Below, in pieces: positions 53,324 to 62,046 of a stretch of 64,000 bases of DNA; positions within the stretch are counted from its first letter, which is position 1; the number at the start of each line of letters is the position of its first letter. The stretch spans positions 806,001 to 870,000 of the forward strand of contig NZ_SHKS01000002.1 in NCBI RefSeq assembly GCF_004217285.1, in the 5' to 3' direction. Made by a program: the position numbers and the translations under genes. The DNA is from Streptomyces sp. BK239 (GTDB taxonomy: Bacteria; Actinomycetota; Actinomycetes; Streptomycetales; Streptomycetaceae). The notes beneath the pieces were generated by a model. It worked only from the letters and a program-made list of their open reading frames with translations. It made no database searches and had not been told where the DNA came from.

Positions 53324-54262
53324 TCAGGCTGTGACCGGTCGTTCGAGCAACGTCAGTGCGAGCCGCGGAAGTTCCGTGCGGTCCGCGGCGGCCCCACTCA
53401 ACCAGTGCACCCGCGGGTCGCGCCTGAACCACGAATCCTGACGGCGCGCGAAGCGCTTGGTGGCTCGCACGGTCTCGGCGCGCGCCTCGTCCATCGTGCA
53501 CTCGCCGGCCAGCGCCGCCAGGACCTGCTGGTAGCCGAGTGCGCGCGACGCCGTACGCCCCTGGCGCAGGCCCCGCGCCTCCAGCGCGCGCACCTCGTCC
53601 ACGAGTCCCGCGTCCCACATGCGGTCGACGCGGCGGGCGATGCGCTCGTCGAGTTCGGGGCGGGCCACGTCGACGCCGATCTGGACGGTGTCGTAGACGG
53701 AGTCATGGCCCGGCAGGTTGGCCGTGAAGGGCCTGCCGGTGATCTCGATCACCTCGAGGGCGCGGACGATGCGGCGTCCGTTGCTGGGCAGGATCGCCTG
53801 CGCGGCCTCGGGGTCGGCGGCGGCGAGGCGGGCGTGCAGCGCGCCGGAGCCGCGCAGAGTGAGTTCCTCCTCCAGCCTGGCGCGGACCTCGGGGTCGGTG
53901 CCGGGGAACTCGAGGTTGTCCACGGCGCCGCGGATGTAGAGCCCGGAGCCGCCGACCAGGATCGGCCAGCGCCCCTCGGCGAGCAGCGCGTCGATCCGGG
54001 CGCGGGCCAGCCGCTGGTACTCGGCGACGGAGGCGGTGACGGTGACGTCCCAGACGTCCAGGAGGTGGTGCGGGACCCCGGCGCGTTCCTCGGGCGTCAG
54101 CTTGGCGGTGCCGATGTCCATGCCGCGGTAGAGCTGCATGGAGTCGGCGTTGACGACCTCGCCGCCGAGCCGCTGGGCCAGGAAGACGCCCAGATCGGAC
54201 TTTCCGGCCGCTGTAGGGCCGACGACCGCGATGACGCGAGGGGTGGAGGATGCGCTGCTCAC
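53324..54262 (-). CDS. miaA: tRNA dimethylallyltransferase
   Basis: The 312-residue enzyme adds an isopentenyl group to A37 of tRNAs reading UNN codons. The P-loop VVGPTAAGKSDLG lies near residue 12, NADSMQLYRGMDIGTAK near 43, LVGGSGLYIRG near 104, and the tRNA-binding part carries ALGYQQVLAAL. GTG 54262 has GGGAGA 8 bases upstream and gives the family-like start VSSASSTPRVIAVVGPTAAGKS. The product is the substrate for MiaB encoded upstream. Bases 54263-54437, before the antitoxin-like gene, hold both promoters. Confidence 0.95.
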   Translation of the reverse strand: MSSASSTPRVIAVVGPTAAGKSDLGVFLAQRLGGEVVNADSMQLYRGMDIGTAKLTPEERAGVPHHLLDVWDVTVTASVAEYQRLARARIDALLAEGRWPILVGGSGLYIRGAVDNLEFPGTDPEVRARLEEELTLRGSGALHARLAAADPEAAQAILPSNGRRIVRALEVIEITGRPFTANLPGHDSVYDTVQIGVDVARPELDERIARRVDRMWDAGLVDEVRALEARGLRQGRTASRALGYQQVLAALAGECTMDEARAETVRATKRFARRQDSWFRRDPRVHWLSGAAADRTELPRLALTLLERPVTA

Positions 54263-54437
54263 CGTGACAGTCTCCCAAACCTCGCACCCTGCCCCCGAAC
54301 GAGTGAGGTGACGGGGCCGGTCCGGCGTCGTTCCAGCCCGCACCGGGCGACGCGGGAAGCCGCCCGCGCGAGTACCGTATGGAGTGATTGCGGGCGTTAT
54401 CGCACATCTCGTTCTGCTTCTGCGGAGAAGGTGACCC

Positions 54438-54728
54438 ATGGGTCTTCTGCACAACCTGAAGTCGAAGCTCGCCCCGGCCAAGGACAAGGTCTCGGACCTG
54501 GCGCACCGGCACGAGGGGAAGATCCATCACGGGATCGACAAGGCCGCCAGGACCGTCGACGAGAAGACGAAGGGCAAATACAGCGACAGGATCCACTCGG
54601 GCACCGGCAAGGCGAAGGGCGCCATGGACCGGCTCGCCCACAAAGACGGACCCCGCGCGCACAAGGACGGGCCGGGAGCGGGCGACACGTTCACGCCGCC
54701 GACCACACCGCCGCCGCCGAGCTCCTGA
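54438..54728 (+). CDS. Antitoxin-like protein (MT0933/Rv0909 type)
   Basis: The 96-residue protein begins MGLLHNLKSKLAPAKDKVSDLAHRHEGKIHHGIDKAARTVDEKTKGKYSDRI, the sequence of the MT0933-type antitoxin family, an amphipathic lysine-rich helical protein. The C terminus is a proline/threonine-rich tail. ATG 54438 has AGAAGGTGA upstream. No toxin gene (such as a Rv0910/SRPBCC type) lies beside it; it is an orphan between miaA and the dioxygenase-like gene. It may thus serve another role, as related proteins are common in Streptomyces. Confidence 0.75.
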   Translation: MGLLHNLKSKLAPAKDKVSDLAHRHEGKIHHGIDKAARTVDEKTKGKYSDRIHSGTGKAKGAMDRLAHKDGPRAHKDGPGAGDTFTPPTTPPPPSS

Positions 54729-54755
54729 ACCTCACCCGCTCGCCTCGGAAAAGCG

Positions 54756-55472
54756 TCAGGACCAGGCGGCGACCACGTACCCCACGCCGTACGGGGCGTC
54801 CTCGTACAGCAGCGTGCCCGTGAGACCCGCGGCCTCGGCCGCGCCCGCGAGCACCTGCCACGGGGCCCGGCCGGAGGCTTTCAACTCGCCTGCCACATGG
54901 ACGTCGAGCGCCTTGAGCGCCTCGACGTCCGCCGTGCCGAGCGCCCGTGCGACGGCGGCGTCGAACGGGGCGGCGCGCTCGTCGAGGTAGCCCGGCGCCT
55001 TCACGGTCCGGCAGGCGCTGGCGTCGCCCATGACCAGAAGGGCGATCCGTCCCGACCGCGCGCCGATGTCCCTGCCGACCTCGACGCAGCGCTCGGCGGC
55101 CAGGGGCTCGCCCACGCCGAGACCCTCGACGGGGACGTCGGGCCGTCCGGCGTGCTCCAGCAGCCAGGCGCCGACGGCGAGGGACGGCGGCAGCTCCGCC
55201 GCGGGGCCCGTGTCGGCGACGGCGCGGCCCAGGCGTACGGAGAGGTCCACGCCGAAGCCGCGGAAGGAGCCGTGCGCGCCCTCGGGATGCGCTCCTCGTC
55301 CGGGCTCGTCGGCGGGGCCGACGATGACGAGGCGGTCCGGCCGGGCGGCGGCGAGCACGCCCACCGCTTGGGCGCACGCGGCGCGCGCGTCGTCCAGCTC
55401 GGACGCGGCGCCCGCGGCCACCTCGGGCACGAGCAGGGGCGGGCAGGGGCAGACTGCGGCGGCGACCAGCAT
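54756..55472 (-). CDS. Class III extradiol dioxygenase-like protein
   Basis: The 238-residue protein begins MLVAAAVCPCPPLLVPEVA and contains ALGTADVEALKALDVHVAGELKASGRAPWQVLAGA near the end. This is typical of small actinobacterial proteins grouped with class III extradiol dioxygenases (LigB/AMMECR1-neighbour type). The histidines expected for iron binding are reduced: the usual HPP is CPCPP here. It starts 2 bases after the miaB stop and is probably translated with it. Catalytic activity is doubtful, and its link to tRNA modification is conserved context only. Confidence 0.75.
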   Translation of the reverse strand: MLVAAAVCPCPPLLVPEVAAGAASELDDARAACAQAVGVLAAARPDRLVIVGPADEPGRGAHPEGAHGSFRGFGVDLSVRLGRAVADTGPAAELPPSLAVGAWLLEHAGRPDVPVEGLGVGEPLAAERCVEVGRDIGARSGRIALLVMGDASACRTVKAPGYLDERAAPFDAAVARALGTADVEALKALDVHVAGELKASGRAPWQVLAGAAEAAGLTGTLLYEDAPYGVGYVVAAWS

Positions 55473-55474
55473 GA

Positions 55475-56995
55475 TCAGTCGCAGCCGCAACCGCTGCCGG
55501 CGGCCACCGGGAGCGGCGCGGGGGCGCCGATCCCGGGCAGGCCGAGCATGACGCCGGCGGACCGGGCGGCCTTCTCGGCGTGGCGCTTCTCCCAAGCGTC
55601 GCCCGCGCGCGTGCGGCGCACGTCCAGGACCGCGCCCTCGGCGAGGAGGTGGTGCGGGGCCGCGTAGGTGACCTCGACGGTCACGACGTCGCCGGGGCGC
55701 ACCTCCTTCTCCGGCTTGGTGAAGTGGACCAGACGGTTGTCGGGGGCGCGTCCGGAGAGGCGGTGGGTGGCGCCGTCCTTGCGGCCCTCGCCCTCCGCCA
55801 CCATGAGGTCGAGCTTGCGGCCGACCTGCTTCTTGTTCTCCTCCCAGGAGATCTCCTCCTGGAGGGCGACGAGACGCTCGTAGCGCGCCTGGACGACTTC
55901 CTTGGGGATCTGGTTCTCCATGGTCGCGGCGGGGGTGCCGGGGCGCTTGGAGTACTGGAAGGTGAACGCCTGCGAGAAGCGGGCCTCGCGCACGACGTGC
56001 AGGGTCTGCTCGAAGTCCTCCTCGGTCTCGCCGGGGAAGCCCACGATGATGTCGGTGGTGATCGCCGCGTGCGGGATGGCGGCGCGCACCTTCTCGATGA
56101 TCCCGAGGTAGCGCTCCTGCCGGTAGGAGCGGCGCATCGCCTTCAGGACGGTGTCCGAGCCGGACTGCAGCGGCATGTGCAGCTGCGGCATCACGTTCGG
56201 GGTCTCCGCCATGGCCGCGATGACGTCGTCGGTGAAGTCGCGCGGGTGCGGGGAGGTGAAGCGGACGCGCTCCAGACCGTCGATCTTTCCGCAGGCCCGC
56301 AGCAGCTTGCTGAACGCCTCGCGGTCGCCGATGTCGGAGCCGTAGGCGTTGACGTTCTGGCCGAGCAGGGTGATCTCGCTGACGCCCTCGCCGACCAGGG
56401 CCTCGATCTCGGCGAGGATCTCGCCGGTGCGGCGGTCCTTCTCCTTGCCGCGCAGCGCGGGGACGATGCAGAAGGTGCACGTGTTGTTGCAGCCGACGGA
56501 GATGGACACCCAGGCCGCGTACGCGCTCTCCCGGCGGGTCGGCAGGGTCGAGGGGAACGCCTCCAGGGACTCGGCGATCTCGACCTGCGCCTCCTCCTGC
56601 ACGCGCGCGCGTTCCAGCAGGACCGGCAGCTTGCCGATGTTGTGCGTGCCGAAGACGACGTCCACCCAGGGCGCCTTCTTGACGATGGTGTCGCGGTCCT
56701 TCTGGGCCAGGCAGCCGCCGACCGCGATCTGCATGCCGGGACGGGAGGCCTTCTTCGGCGCGAGCCGGCCGAGGTTGCCGTACAGCCGGTTGTCGGCGTT
56801 CTCGCGGACCGCGCAGGTGTTGAAGACGACGACGTCCGCGTCCCCGTCCGATCCCTCGGGGGCGCGCACGTATCCGGCGTCCTCGAGCAGCCCGGACAAC
56901 CGCTCGGAGTCGTGGACGTTCATCTGGCACCCGTAGGTGCGGACTTCGTAGGTCTTCACGCCCTCTGCCCGGGTCCGGTCGCTGCTGCTGGTCAT
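55475..56995 (-). CDS. miaB: tRNA-2-methylthio-N6-dimethylallyladenosine synthase
   Basis: The 506-residue radical SAM enzyme adds the methylthio group to tRNA i6A37 after MiaA. The N-terminal domain carries the second Fe-S cluster cysteines ([21 protein letters not shown]). The radical SAM motif is [11 protein letters not shown] (CX3CX2C), and a C-terminal TRAM domain (about 385-455) follows. The last residues CGCD are a cysteine-containing extension. ATG 56995 begins [12 protein letters not shown]; no strong ribosome site is seen. It is followed by the dioxygenase-like gene 2 bases later. Confidence 0.95.
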   Translation of the reverse strand: MTSSSDRTRAEGVKTYEVRTYGCQMNVHDSERLSGLLEDAGYVRAPEGSDGDADVVVFNTCAVRENADNRLYGNLGRLAPKKASRPGMQIAVGGCLAQKDRDTIVKKAPWVDVVFGTHNIGKLPVLLERARVQEEAQVEIAESLEAFPSTLPTRRESAYAAWVSISVGCNNTCTFCIVPALRGKEKDRRTGEILAEIEALVGEGVSEITLLGQNVNAYGSDIGDREAFSKLLRACGKIDGLERVRFTSPHPRDFTDDVIAAMAETPNVMPQLHMPLQSGSDTVLKAMRRSYRQERYLGIIEKVRAAIPHAAITTDIIVGFPGETEEDFEQTLHVVREARFSQAFTFQYSKRPGTPAATMENQIPKEVVQARYERLVALQEEISWEENKKQVGRKLDLMVAEGEGRKDGATHRLSGRAPDNRLVHFTKPEKEVRPGDVVTVEVTYAAPHHLLAEGAVLDVRRTRAGDAWEKRHAEKAARSAGVMLGLPGIGAPAPLPVAAGSGCGCD

Positions 56996-57061
56996 GGGAC
57001 AAGGGTAGGCGCTCACGAACGGTGCCCCGGATCGCCGTTCGCCGAAGGGGCCGGCTGGGCC

Positions 57062-57760
57062 TCAGGGGTCGATCAGGCCGGCGCGGATCGCGTAACGGGT
57101 GAGCTCCAGGCGGTCGCGCATGCCGAGCTTCTGGAGCAGGTTGGCGCGGTGCCGTTCGACCGTCTTGGCGCTGATGAAGAGCAGCGCGCCGATCTCCTTG
57201 GAGGTGTGGCCCTCGGCGACGAGCTTGAGGATCTCCTCCTCGCGTTCGGTGATGGGCCGCGCGGGGAGGCCGTCGACGCCGTCGCCGCGGTGCAGGCGGT
57301 CCAGGTAGGAGCGGACGAGGGCCCGCTCCGCGCCGGGGTAGATGAACGGTTCGTCGCGCATGACCGCACGGCACGCCTCGACGAGGTCGCGGTCGGCTAC
57401 GGACTTCAGCACGTAGCCGCCCGCGCCGGCCTTGAGCGCCTCGAAGAAGTACTGCTCGCTGTCGTACATCGTGAGGATCAGGATGCGCAGGCCGGGGAGG
57501 CGGCGGGAGAGCTCGCGGGCGGCCTGGAGGCCGGTCGTGCGGGGCATGGCCACGTCGAGGACGGCGAGGTCGATGTCGCCGGCGCGGGCCCGTTCGACCG
57601 CCTCCGTGCCGTCCCCGGCCTCGGCCACGACCGCCAGGTCGGGCTCGCCATCCAGGATGAGCCGCACCCCTCGGCGCACCAGGGTGTGGTCGTCGGCGAG
57701 GAGGACGCGGATGACGCGGCCGTCGGGCTCGGCGTCCCGCGGGGACTGCTGACGGGTCAT
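57062..57760 (-). CDS. NarL/LuxR-family response regulator
   Basis: The 232-residue regulator has a receiver domain (DDHTLVRRGV acidic pocket, phosphoacceptor in LAVLDVAMP, lysine in YVLKSVADRD). A C-terminal LuxR helix-turn-helix (about 165-225, ITEREEEILKLVAEGHTSKEIGALLFISAKTVERH) follows. The ATG at 57760 shares its A with the TGA stop of the kinase gene, so the pair is translationally coupled. The target genes are unknown; the nearest upstream plus-strand genes encode an antiporter system. Confidence 0.92.
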   Translation of the reverse strand: MTRQQSPRDAEPDGRVIRVLLADDHTLVRRGVRLILDGEPDLAVVAEAGDGTEAVERARAGDIDLAVLDVAMPRTTGLQAARELSRRLPGLRILILTMYDSEQYFFEALKAGAGGYVLKSVADRDLVEACRAVMRDEPFIYPGAERALVRSYLDRLHRGDGVDGLPARPITEREEEILKLVAEGHTSKEIGALLFISAKTVERHRANLLQKLGMRDRLELTRYAIRAGLIDP

Positions 57761-58779
57761 CAGGGGGCTCCGGAGGTGGCGGCGGTGGGCGGGGCGCCGG
57801 AAGGGCGGGCACGCGCGCGTGGGTCCGCCGCGTCGCCCGCGCCGGGCGTCCGGGCCCGGAGCCGCACCCGCGTCCCCGCGTCGTCGCCCGAGCCGACGGT
57901 GAGGTCCGCTCCGATCAGCAGGGCACGTTCGCGCATGCCCCGGATGCCGGTTCCCTCCTCCGTCGTCGGGCCGAGGCCGGCGCCGTTGTCCCCGACGAGG
58001 AGTTCGACGCCGTCGGGGGCCGGGCGGAGGCTGAGTTCGGCGCGGTCGGCGCCGGAGTGGCGAGCGGTGTTGGTGAGGGCTTCCTGGGCCACGCGGTAGA
58101 GCACCAGTTCCGTTTCCGGGGTGAGCGGCGGCAGGCCGGGCCGCAGGTCCGAGCGCACCGTCAGGCCGTGGGCGGTGAACTCGGCGGCGAGCGAGCGCAA
58201 GGCGCTGGGCAGGCCGAGTTCCTCCAGGACGCCGGGGCGCAACCGACGGGCGATGCGGCGGACCTCGTCAAGGCCGGCTCGGGTGGCCTCCTGTGCCTGG
58301 CCCACCTCCTCGCGCAGGTCGTGCGGGGCGCGGTCGGCGACGCGCTTGAGCTGGAGCAGTACGGCGGTCAGGGTCTGGCCCACCTCGTCGTGCAGTTCGC
58401 GGGCGACGCGGCGGCGTTCGCGCTCCTGTGCTGAAAGGGCCCGGCCGGCGCTCGCGGCCCGCTCGGCGCGGAGCCGGTCGAGCATGGCGTTATAGGTGGC
58501 GATCAGCTCGGCCGTCTCCACCGGGCCGGAGACGACGGGCCTGGGCCCGGGGTGCAGCAGGTCCGCGTCGGCCATCGACCGGCCGAGGCGTGCGAGCGGG
58601 GCGAGACCGACGCGGAGCACGACCGCGTTGACGGCCAGCAGCGCGGCCAGGCCACCCACGACGACGAGCACCTCGGCCGGCAGGACGGGCGTGGAGACGG
58701 TGACCGGACCCAGGAGCATCGCGGCGGCCACGACCAGCCCCACTGCGTTGAGGGCGAAGATCCGCCAGAACAGCGACAC
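57760..58779 (-). CDS. NarL-type sensor histidine kinase
   Basis: The 339-residue kinase has two membrane helices near the N terminus (WRIFALNAVGLVVAAAMLLGPV and VLVVVGGLAALLAVNAVVL), a HAMP region (about 60-115) and a HisKA_3 phosphoacceptor ERRRVARELHDEVGQTL. A HATPase domain with EALTNTARHSGA and GTGIRGMRERA motifs follows. Almost no extracellular loop exists, so it may sense membrane or internal signals. I chose GTG 58779 because GAGGGGG lies 10 bases upstream and VSLFWRIF is the usual start; the frame runs on to 59010. The C terminus is low in complexity. Confidence 0.88.
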   Translation of the reverse strand: MSLFWRIFALNAVGLVVAAAMLLGPVTVSTPVLPAEVLVVVGGLAALLAVNAVVLRVGLAPLARLGRSMADADLLHPGPRPVVSGPVETAELIATYNAMLDRLRAERAASAGRALSAQERERRRVARELHDEVGQTLTAVLLQLKRVADRAPHDLREEVGQAQEATRAGLDEVRRIARRLRPGVLEELGLPSALRSLAAEFTAHGLTVRSDLRPGLPPLTPETELVLYRVAQEALTNTARHSGADRAELSLRPAPDGVELLVGDNGAGLGPTTEEGTGIRGMRERALLIGADLTVGSGDDAGTRVRLRARTPGAGDAADPRARARPSGAPPTAATSGAP

Positions 58780-59023
58780 GTGCGTGATTCCCCCTCTTCC
58801 CTCGGGTACCCGTAGCACCGCCCTGACCAGTCTCCGCGCGGGTCGTCGGCGTCGTCCATCCGTCATGACACCCATGTCGCCACCGTACGGCGGGATGGCA
58901 GCATGGGCGGCTCCGTGCACCCGTGACCGGCGGCTCCGCGGGCCGTCGGCCGGGACGATTCGAACGTCGACGGGCATCGAACGCCTTCGAGCCTCGCACT
59001 CGAGCATCAAGGAGTAGAGAAAC

Positions 59024-59509
59024 GTGTCTGCCCCCCGTCTCCGGACGACGCCGCTGCCAGGGATAGGCGTCCAGTACGACCTCGTGACGCGGGAGCAGCG
59101 CCACCTGTCCGTGGTGGCGCACCGTGACGGCGCCCGGACGCTGAGCGTGTACAGCGCCGACGACCCGGACTCCTGCGCCCAGTCGCTGCGGCTGACCGTC
59201 GCCGAGGCGGGCTCGCTGATCGACGCGCTGATGCCGTCGCACCACAGCGCGAGCCTGCTCTACACCACCGACCTGGGGCTGGTCGCCGAACGGGTCGAGG
59301 TGGCCGCCACCTCGCGCTGGAACGGGCGGGTGCTGGGCGACACCCGGATGCGCACGGAGACGGGAGCGTCGATCGTGGCGGTGCTGCGGAGGGCGGAGGC
59401 GATCCCTTCGCCGGCGCCGGACTTCCGGCTGGCGGGCGGGGACACCCTCATCGTGATCGGCACCCGTGAGGGCGTCGACTCGGCCGCGGCGATACTCGGT
59501 CGGGAGTGA
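59024..59509 (+). CDS. Cation:proton antiporter regulatory subunit (TrkA-C domain, KhtT-like)
   Basis: The 161-residue protein carries LPGIGVQYDLVTREQRHLSVVAHRDG near the start and a C-terminal RCK_C/TrkA-C domain (about 85-160, GRVLGDTRMRTETGASIVAVLRR and GDTLIVIGTREGV). KhtT-type subunits regulate potassium or cation/proton antiporters and bind a nucleotide or pH signal. The stop is 4 bases before the antiporter start, so the two are an operon. ATG lacks; the start is GTG 59024 with AAGGAGTAG upstream. Confidence 0.88.
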   Translation: MSAPRLRTTPLPGIGVQYDLVTREQRHLSVVAHRDGARTLSVYSADDPDSCAQSLRLTVAEAGSLIDALMPSHHSASLLYTTDLGLVAERVEVAATSRWNGRVLGDTRMRTETGASIVAVLRRAEAIPSPAPDFRLAGGDTLIVIGTREGVDSAAAILGRE

Positions 59510-59513
59510 GAGG

Positions 59514-60740
59514 GTGCACTCTTCCGCAGTCCTGTTGATCGAGTTCGGTTCCATCATCCTGGGTCTCGGCCTGCTCGGCCGGTTCGCGGCCCGGTTCCGG
59601 TTCTCCCCGATCCCGCTGTATCTGCTGGCCGGTCTGGCCTTCGGCGAGGGCGGGCTGCTGCCGCTCGGCGCGAGCGAGGAGTTCGTGGCCATCGGCGCCG
59701 AGATCGGCGTCATCCTGCTGCTGCTGATGCTCGGCCTGGAGTACACGGCGAGCGATCTGGTCTCCAACCTGAAGGCGCACTATCCGTCCGGGCTGGTGGA
59801 CTGCGCCCTGAACGCGGTGCCGGGCGCGTTGGCCGCCCTGCTGCTGGGCTGGGGTCCGGTGGCGGCCGTGGTGCTCGCCGGCGTCACCTGGATCTCGTCG
59901 TCCGGGGTGATCGCCAAGGTGCTGGGCGATCTGGGCCGGGTCGGCAACCGGGAGACGCCGGTGATCCTCAGCGTGCTGGTGCTGGAGGATCTGGCGATGG
60001 CGGTCTACCTGCCGATCGTCACCGCGCTGGTGGCCGGGGTGGGGCTGGCGGCGGGCAGCGTGACGCTGGCGATCGCGCTGGGCGTCGCAGGTCTCGTGCT
60101 GTTCGCGGCGGTGCGCTACGGGCGGCTCATCTCCCGTTTCGTGTCCAGCGACGACCCCGAGAAGCTGCTGCTGGTGGTGCTGGGGCTGACGATCCTGGTC
60201 GCGGGTGTGGCGCAGCAGCTCCAGGTGTCGGCGGCGGTGGGCGCGTTCCTGGTGGGCATCGCGTTGTCCGGGGAGGTCGCCGAGGGGGCGCACACTCTGC
60301 TGAGCCCGCTGCGGGACCTGTTCGCCGCGGTGTTCTTCGTGTTCTTCGGGCTGCACACCGACCCGGCCAGCATTCCGCCGGTGCTGCCGCCCGCGCTCGC
60401 GCTGGCCGTCGTCACCGCCGGCACGAAGATTGCCACCGGTTACTGGGCGGCCCGGCGGGCCGGTGTGTCGGTGAAGGGACGCTGGCGCGCGGGCGGTGCG
60501 CTGGTGGCGCGCGGGGAGTTCTCGATCGTCATCGCCGGGCTGGCCGTCACCGCCGGCATCGAGCCCTCGCTCGGCCCGCTGGCGACCGCCTATGTGCTGA
60601 TCCTTGTCGTCCTCGGTCCCCTCACCGCCCGCTACACCGAACCGCTGGCCCTGTGGTGGTCGCGGCGGCGCGGCGACCCCGACCGGGGTGTGCCGGAGCG
60701 TGCGCCCGAGGTGCGGGAGGAGACACCTGTCGGCGACTGA
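59514..60740 (+). CDS. Monovalent cation:proton antiporter (CPA2, KhtU-like)
   Basis: The 408-residue protein has about 11-12 membrane helices and the CPA2 motifs (FRFSPIPLYLLAGLAFGEGG, GLEYTASDL, GVTWISSSGVIAKVLGDLG, LEDLAMAVYLPI). It probably exchanges potassium or sodium for protons under control of the subunit encoded just upstream. GTG 59514 has GAGTGAGAGGG close by. The NarL-type system on the opposite strand is nearby but a link is not shown. The last residues are charged and overlap the 3' end of the MazG-like fragment on the other strand. Confidence 0.9.
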   Translation: MHSSAVLLIEFGSIILGLGLLGRFAARFRFSPIPLYLLAGLAFGEGGLLPLGASEEFVAIGAEIGVILLLLMLGLEYTASDLVSNLKAHYPSGLVDCALNAVPGALAALLLGWGPVAAVVLAGVTWISSSGVIAKVLGDLGRVGNRETPVILSVLVLEDLAMAVYLPIVTALVAGVGLAAGSVTLAIALGVAGLVLFAAVRYGRLISRFVSSDDPEKLLLVVLGLTILVAGVAQQLQVSAAVGAFLVGIALSGEVAEGAHTLLSPLRDLFAAVFFVFFGLHTDPASIPPVLPPALALAVVTAGTKIATGYWAARRAGVSVKGRWRAGGALVARGEFSIVIAGLAVTAGIEPSLGPLATAYVLILVVLGPLTARYTEPLALWWSRRRGDPDRGVPERAPEVREETPVGD

Positions 60741-60891
60741 GACGGGCCCGCGCGCGACGAGCGATCACCTCGTCGAGGCCGATGCCGTGGACCAGGGCGG
60801 TGCCGTAGGCGACGTGGACGACGTCGGCCAGTTCGTGCGCGAGCCGGTCCAACGGGCCGTCCACCGCCCACTTCGGCCGCTTCTCATGCAC
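60622..60891 (-). pseudogene. Fragment of MazG-like nucleotide pyrophosphohydrolase
   Basis: The first 44 codons (60760-60891) encode RPKWAVDGPLDRLAHELADVVHVAYGTALVHGIGLDEVIA, which matches the second half of small MazG-like enzymes including HELADV. The preceding helix with the EExxE magnesium site is missing, and the C-terminal tail (60622-60759) is unrelated arginine-rich sequence running antisense into the antiporter gene. I therefore call a gene remnant. It could still encode a short product of 89 residues, but the active site would be incomplete. Confidence 0.5.
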
Positions 60892-61006
60892 CCATTGTGA
60901 CGACGGCCACTGACAACGCCTCCCGCCCCGACTCCGGGGCCCGCCCTCGCCCCCCTGTGACCCTCGCCCTGGTCACCGTCGCCTCCCGCCTGGCAGGATC
61001 GCGCGC

Positions 61007-62002
61007 ATGTCCAAGGTGTTCCCCCGTGCCGGCCGGGGCCGCGTTCTGTCGGGTGCGGCCGGCGTCGTCGTGCTCGGGCTTCTGCTGTGGTGGCTGCTGC
61101 CGCTGGGCGAGGAGCCGCCGAGCGGCGCGGTCACCCTCAGCACGGGCACCACGAGCGGCGTCTACTACGAGTACGGCAGCCGCCTGCGCAACGAGCTCGC
61201 CGAGGACATGCCGGACCTGGACGTGGACCTGACCGCGAGCAACGGCTCGCAGGAGAACGTCGCGCGCGTGGCGGCGGGCCAGGCCGACTTCGCCATCGCC
61301 GCCGCCGACGCCGTGGAGACGTACGAGGCGCAGCACGCCGACGCCACCGCCCGGCTGCGCGGCGTGGCCCGGCTGTACGACGACTATGTGCAGCTGGTCG
61401 TGCCGCGCGACTCCGCCGTCCGCTCCGTCGCGGACCTCAAGGGCAGGACGGTCGCCACGGGGCTGGCCCGGTCCGGGGTGCGGCTCATCGCGGAGCGGGT
61501 GCTGCGGGCCGCGGGGCTCGATCCCGCGAAGGACATCACGGCGATGGCCGAGGGCATCGACACCGGGCCCGAGCAGCTGCGGCAGGGCAGGATCGACGCG
61601 TTCTTCTGGTCCGGCGGGGTGCCGACGGCCGGTCTGCAGGACCTCGCCAACCGGTTCACCTTCCGGTTCGTGCCGATCGGCCCCGAGCTCGTGGCCAAGA
61701 TGCACGAGCAGGACGACGCCACCGGTTACTACCGGGCGACGAACATGCCCGAGTCGGCTTATCCGACCATCCAGAACGGCGCGACGGTGCCGACGATCGC
61801 GGTCTCCAACCTGCTGATCACGCGTACGGACGTGGATCCGAGGCTCACCGAGTGGCTCACCAGGACCGTGATCAAGAGCCGGGACGGCATCGGCCGGCAT
61901 GTCCACTCCGCGCAGCTGGTCGATCTGCGCACCGCGATCTACACCGACCCGCTGCCCCTGCACGAGGGCGCCAAGCGCTACTACAAGTCGGTCAAGCCGT
62001 AG
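61007..62002 (+). CDS. TAXI-family TRAP solute-binding protein
   Basis: The 331-residue protein has one N-terminal hydrophobic segment (VLSGAAGVVVLGLLLWWLLPLG) that acts as signal or anchor. A periplasmic-binding fold of the TAXI type follows, with TLSTGTTSGVYYEYGSRLRNEL, ASNGSQENVARVAAGQADFAIAAADAVE and YPTIQNGATVPTIAVSNLLI. TAXI proteins bind small acids such as glutamate or other carboxylates. No TRAP membrane subunits lie beside it, so it is an orphan. It is convergent with a two-component sensor, and I infer it may act as a signal or lipid-anchored sensor instead of an uptake protein. Confidence 0.85.
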   Translation: MSKVFPRAGRGRVLSGAAGVVVLGLLLWWLLPLGEEPPSGAVTLSTGTTSGVYYEYGSRLRNELAEDMPDLDVDLTASNGSQENVARVAAGQADFAIAAADAVETYEAQHADATARLRGVARLYDDYVQLVVPRDSAVRSVADLKGRTVATGLARSGVRLIAERVLRAAGLDPAKDITAMAEGIDTGPEQLRQGRIDAFFWSGGVPTAGLQDLANRFTFRFVPIGPELVAKMHEQDDATGYYRATNMPESAYPTIQNGATVPTIAVSNLLITRTDVDPRLTEWLTRTVIKSRDGIGRHVHSAQLVDLRTAIYTDPLPLHEGAKRYYKSVKP

Positions 62003-62046
62003 CACGCTCTCGCTGAACGCACCTCGTTCTCACGACGTGGGAGGCC

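Noticed and set aside
54756..57812. A very long minus-strand frame covering miaB and the dioxygenase-like gene.
   Set aside because: Only its last 238 codons match a protein family; the rest is a shadow of miaB and the response regulator in another frame.
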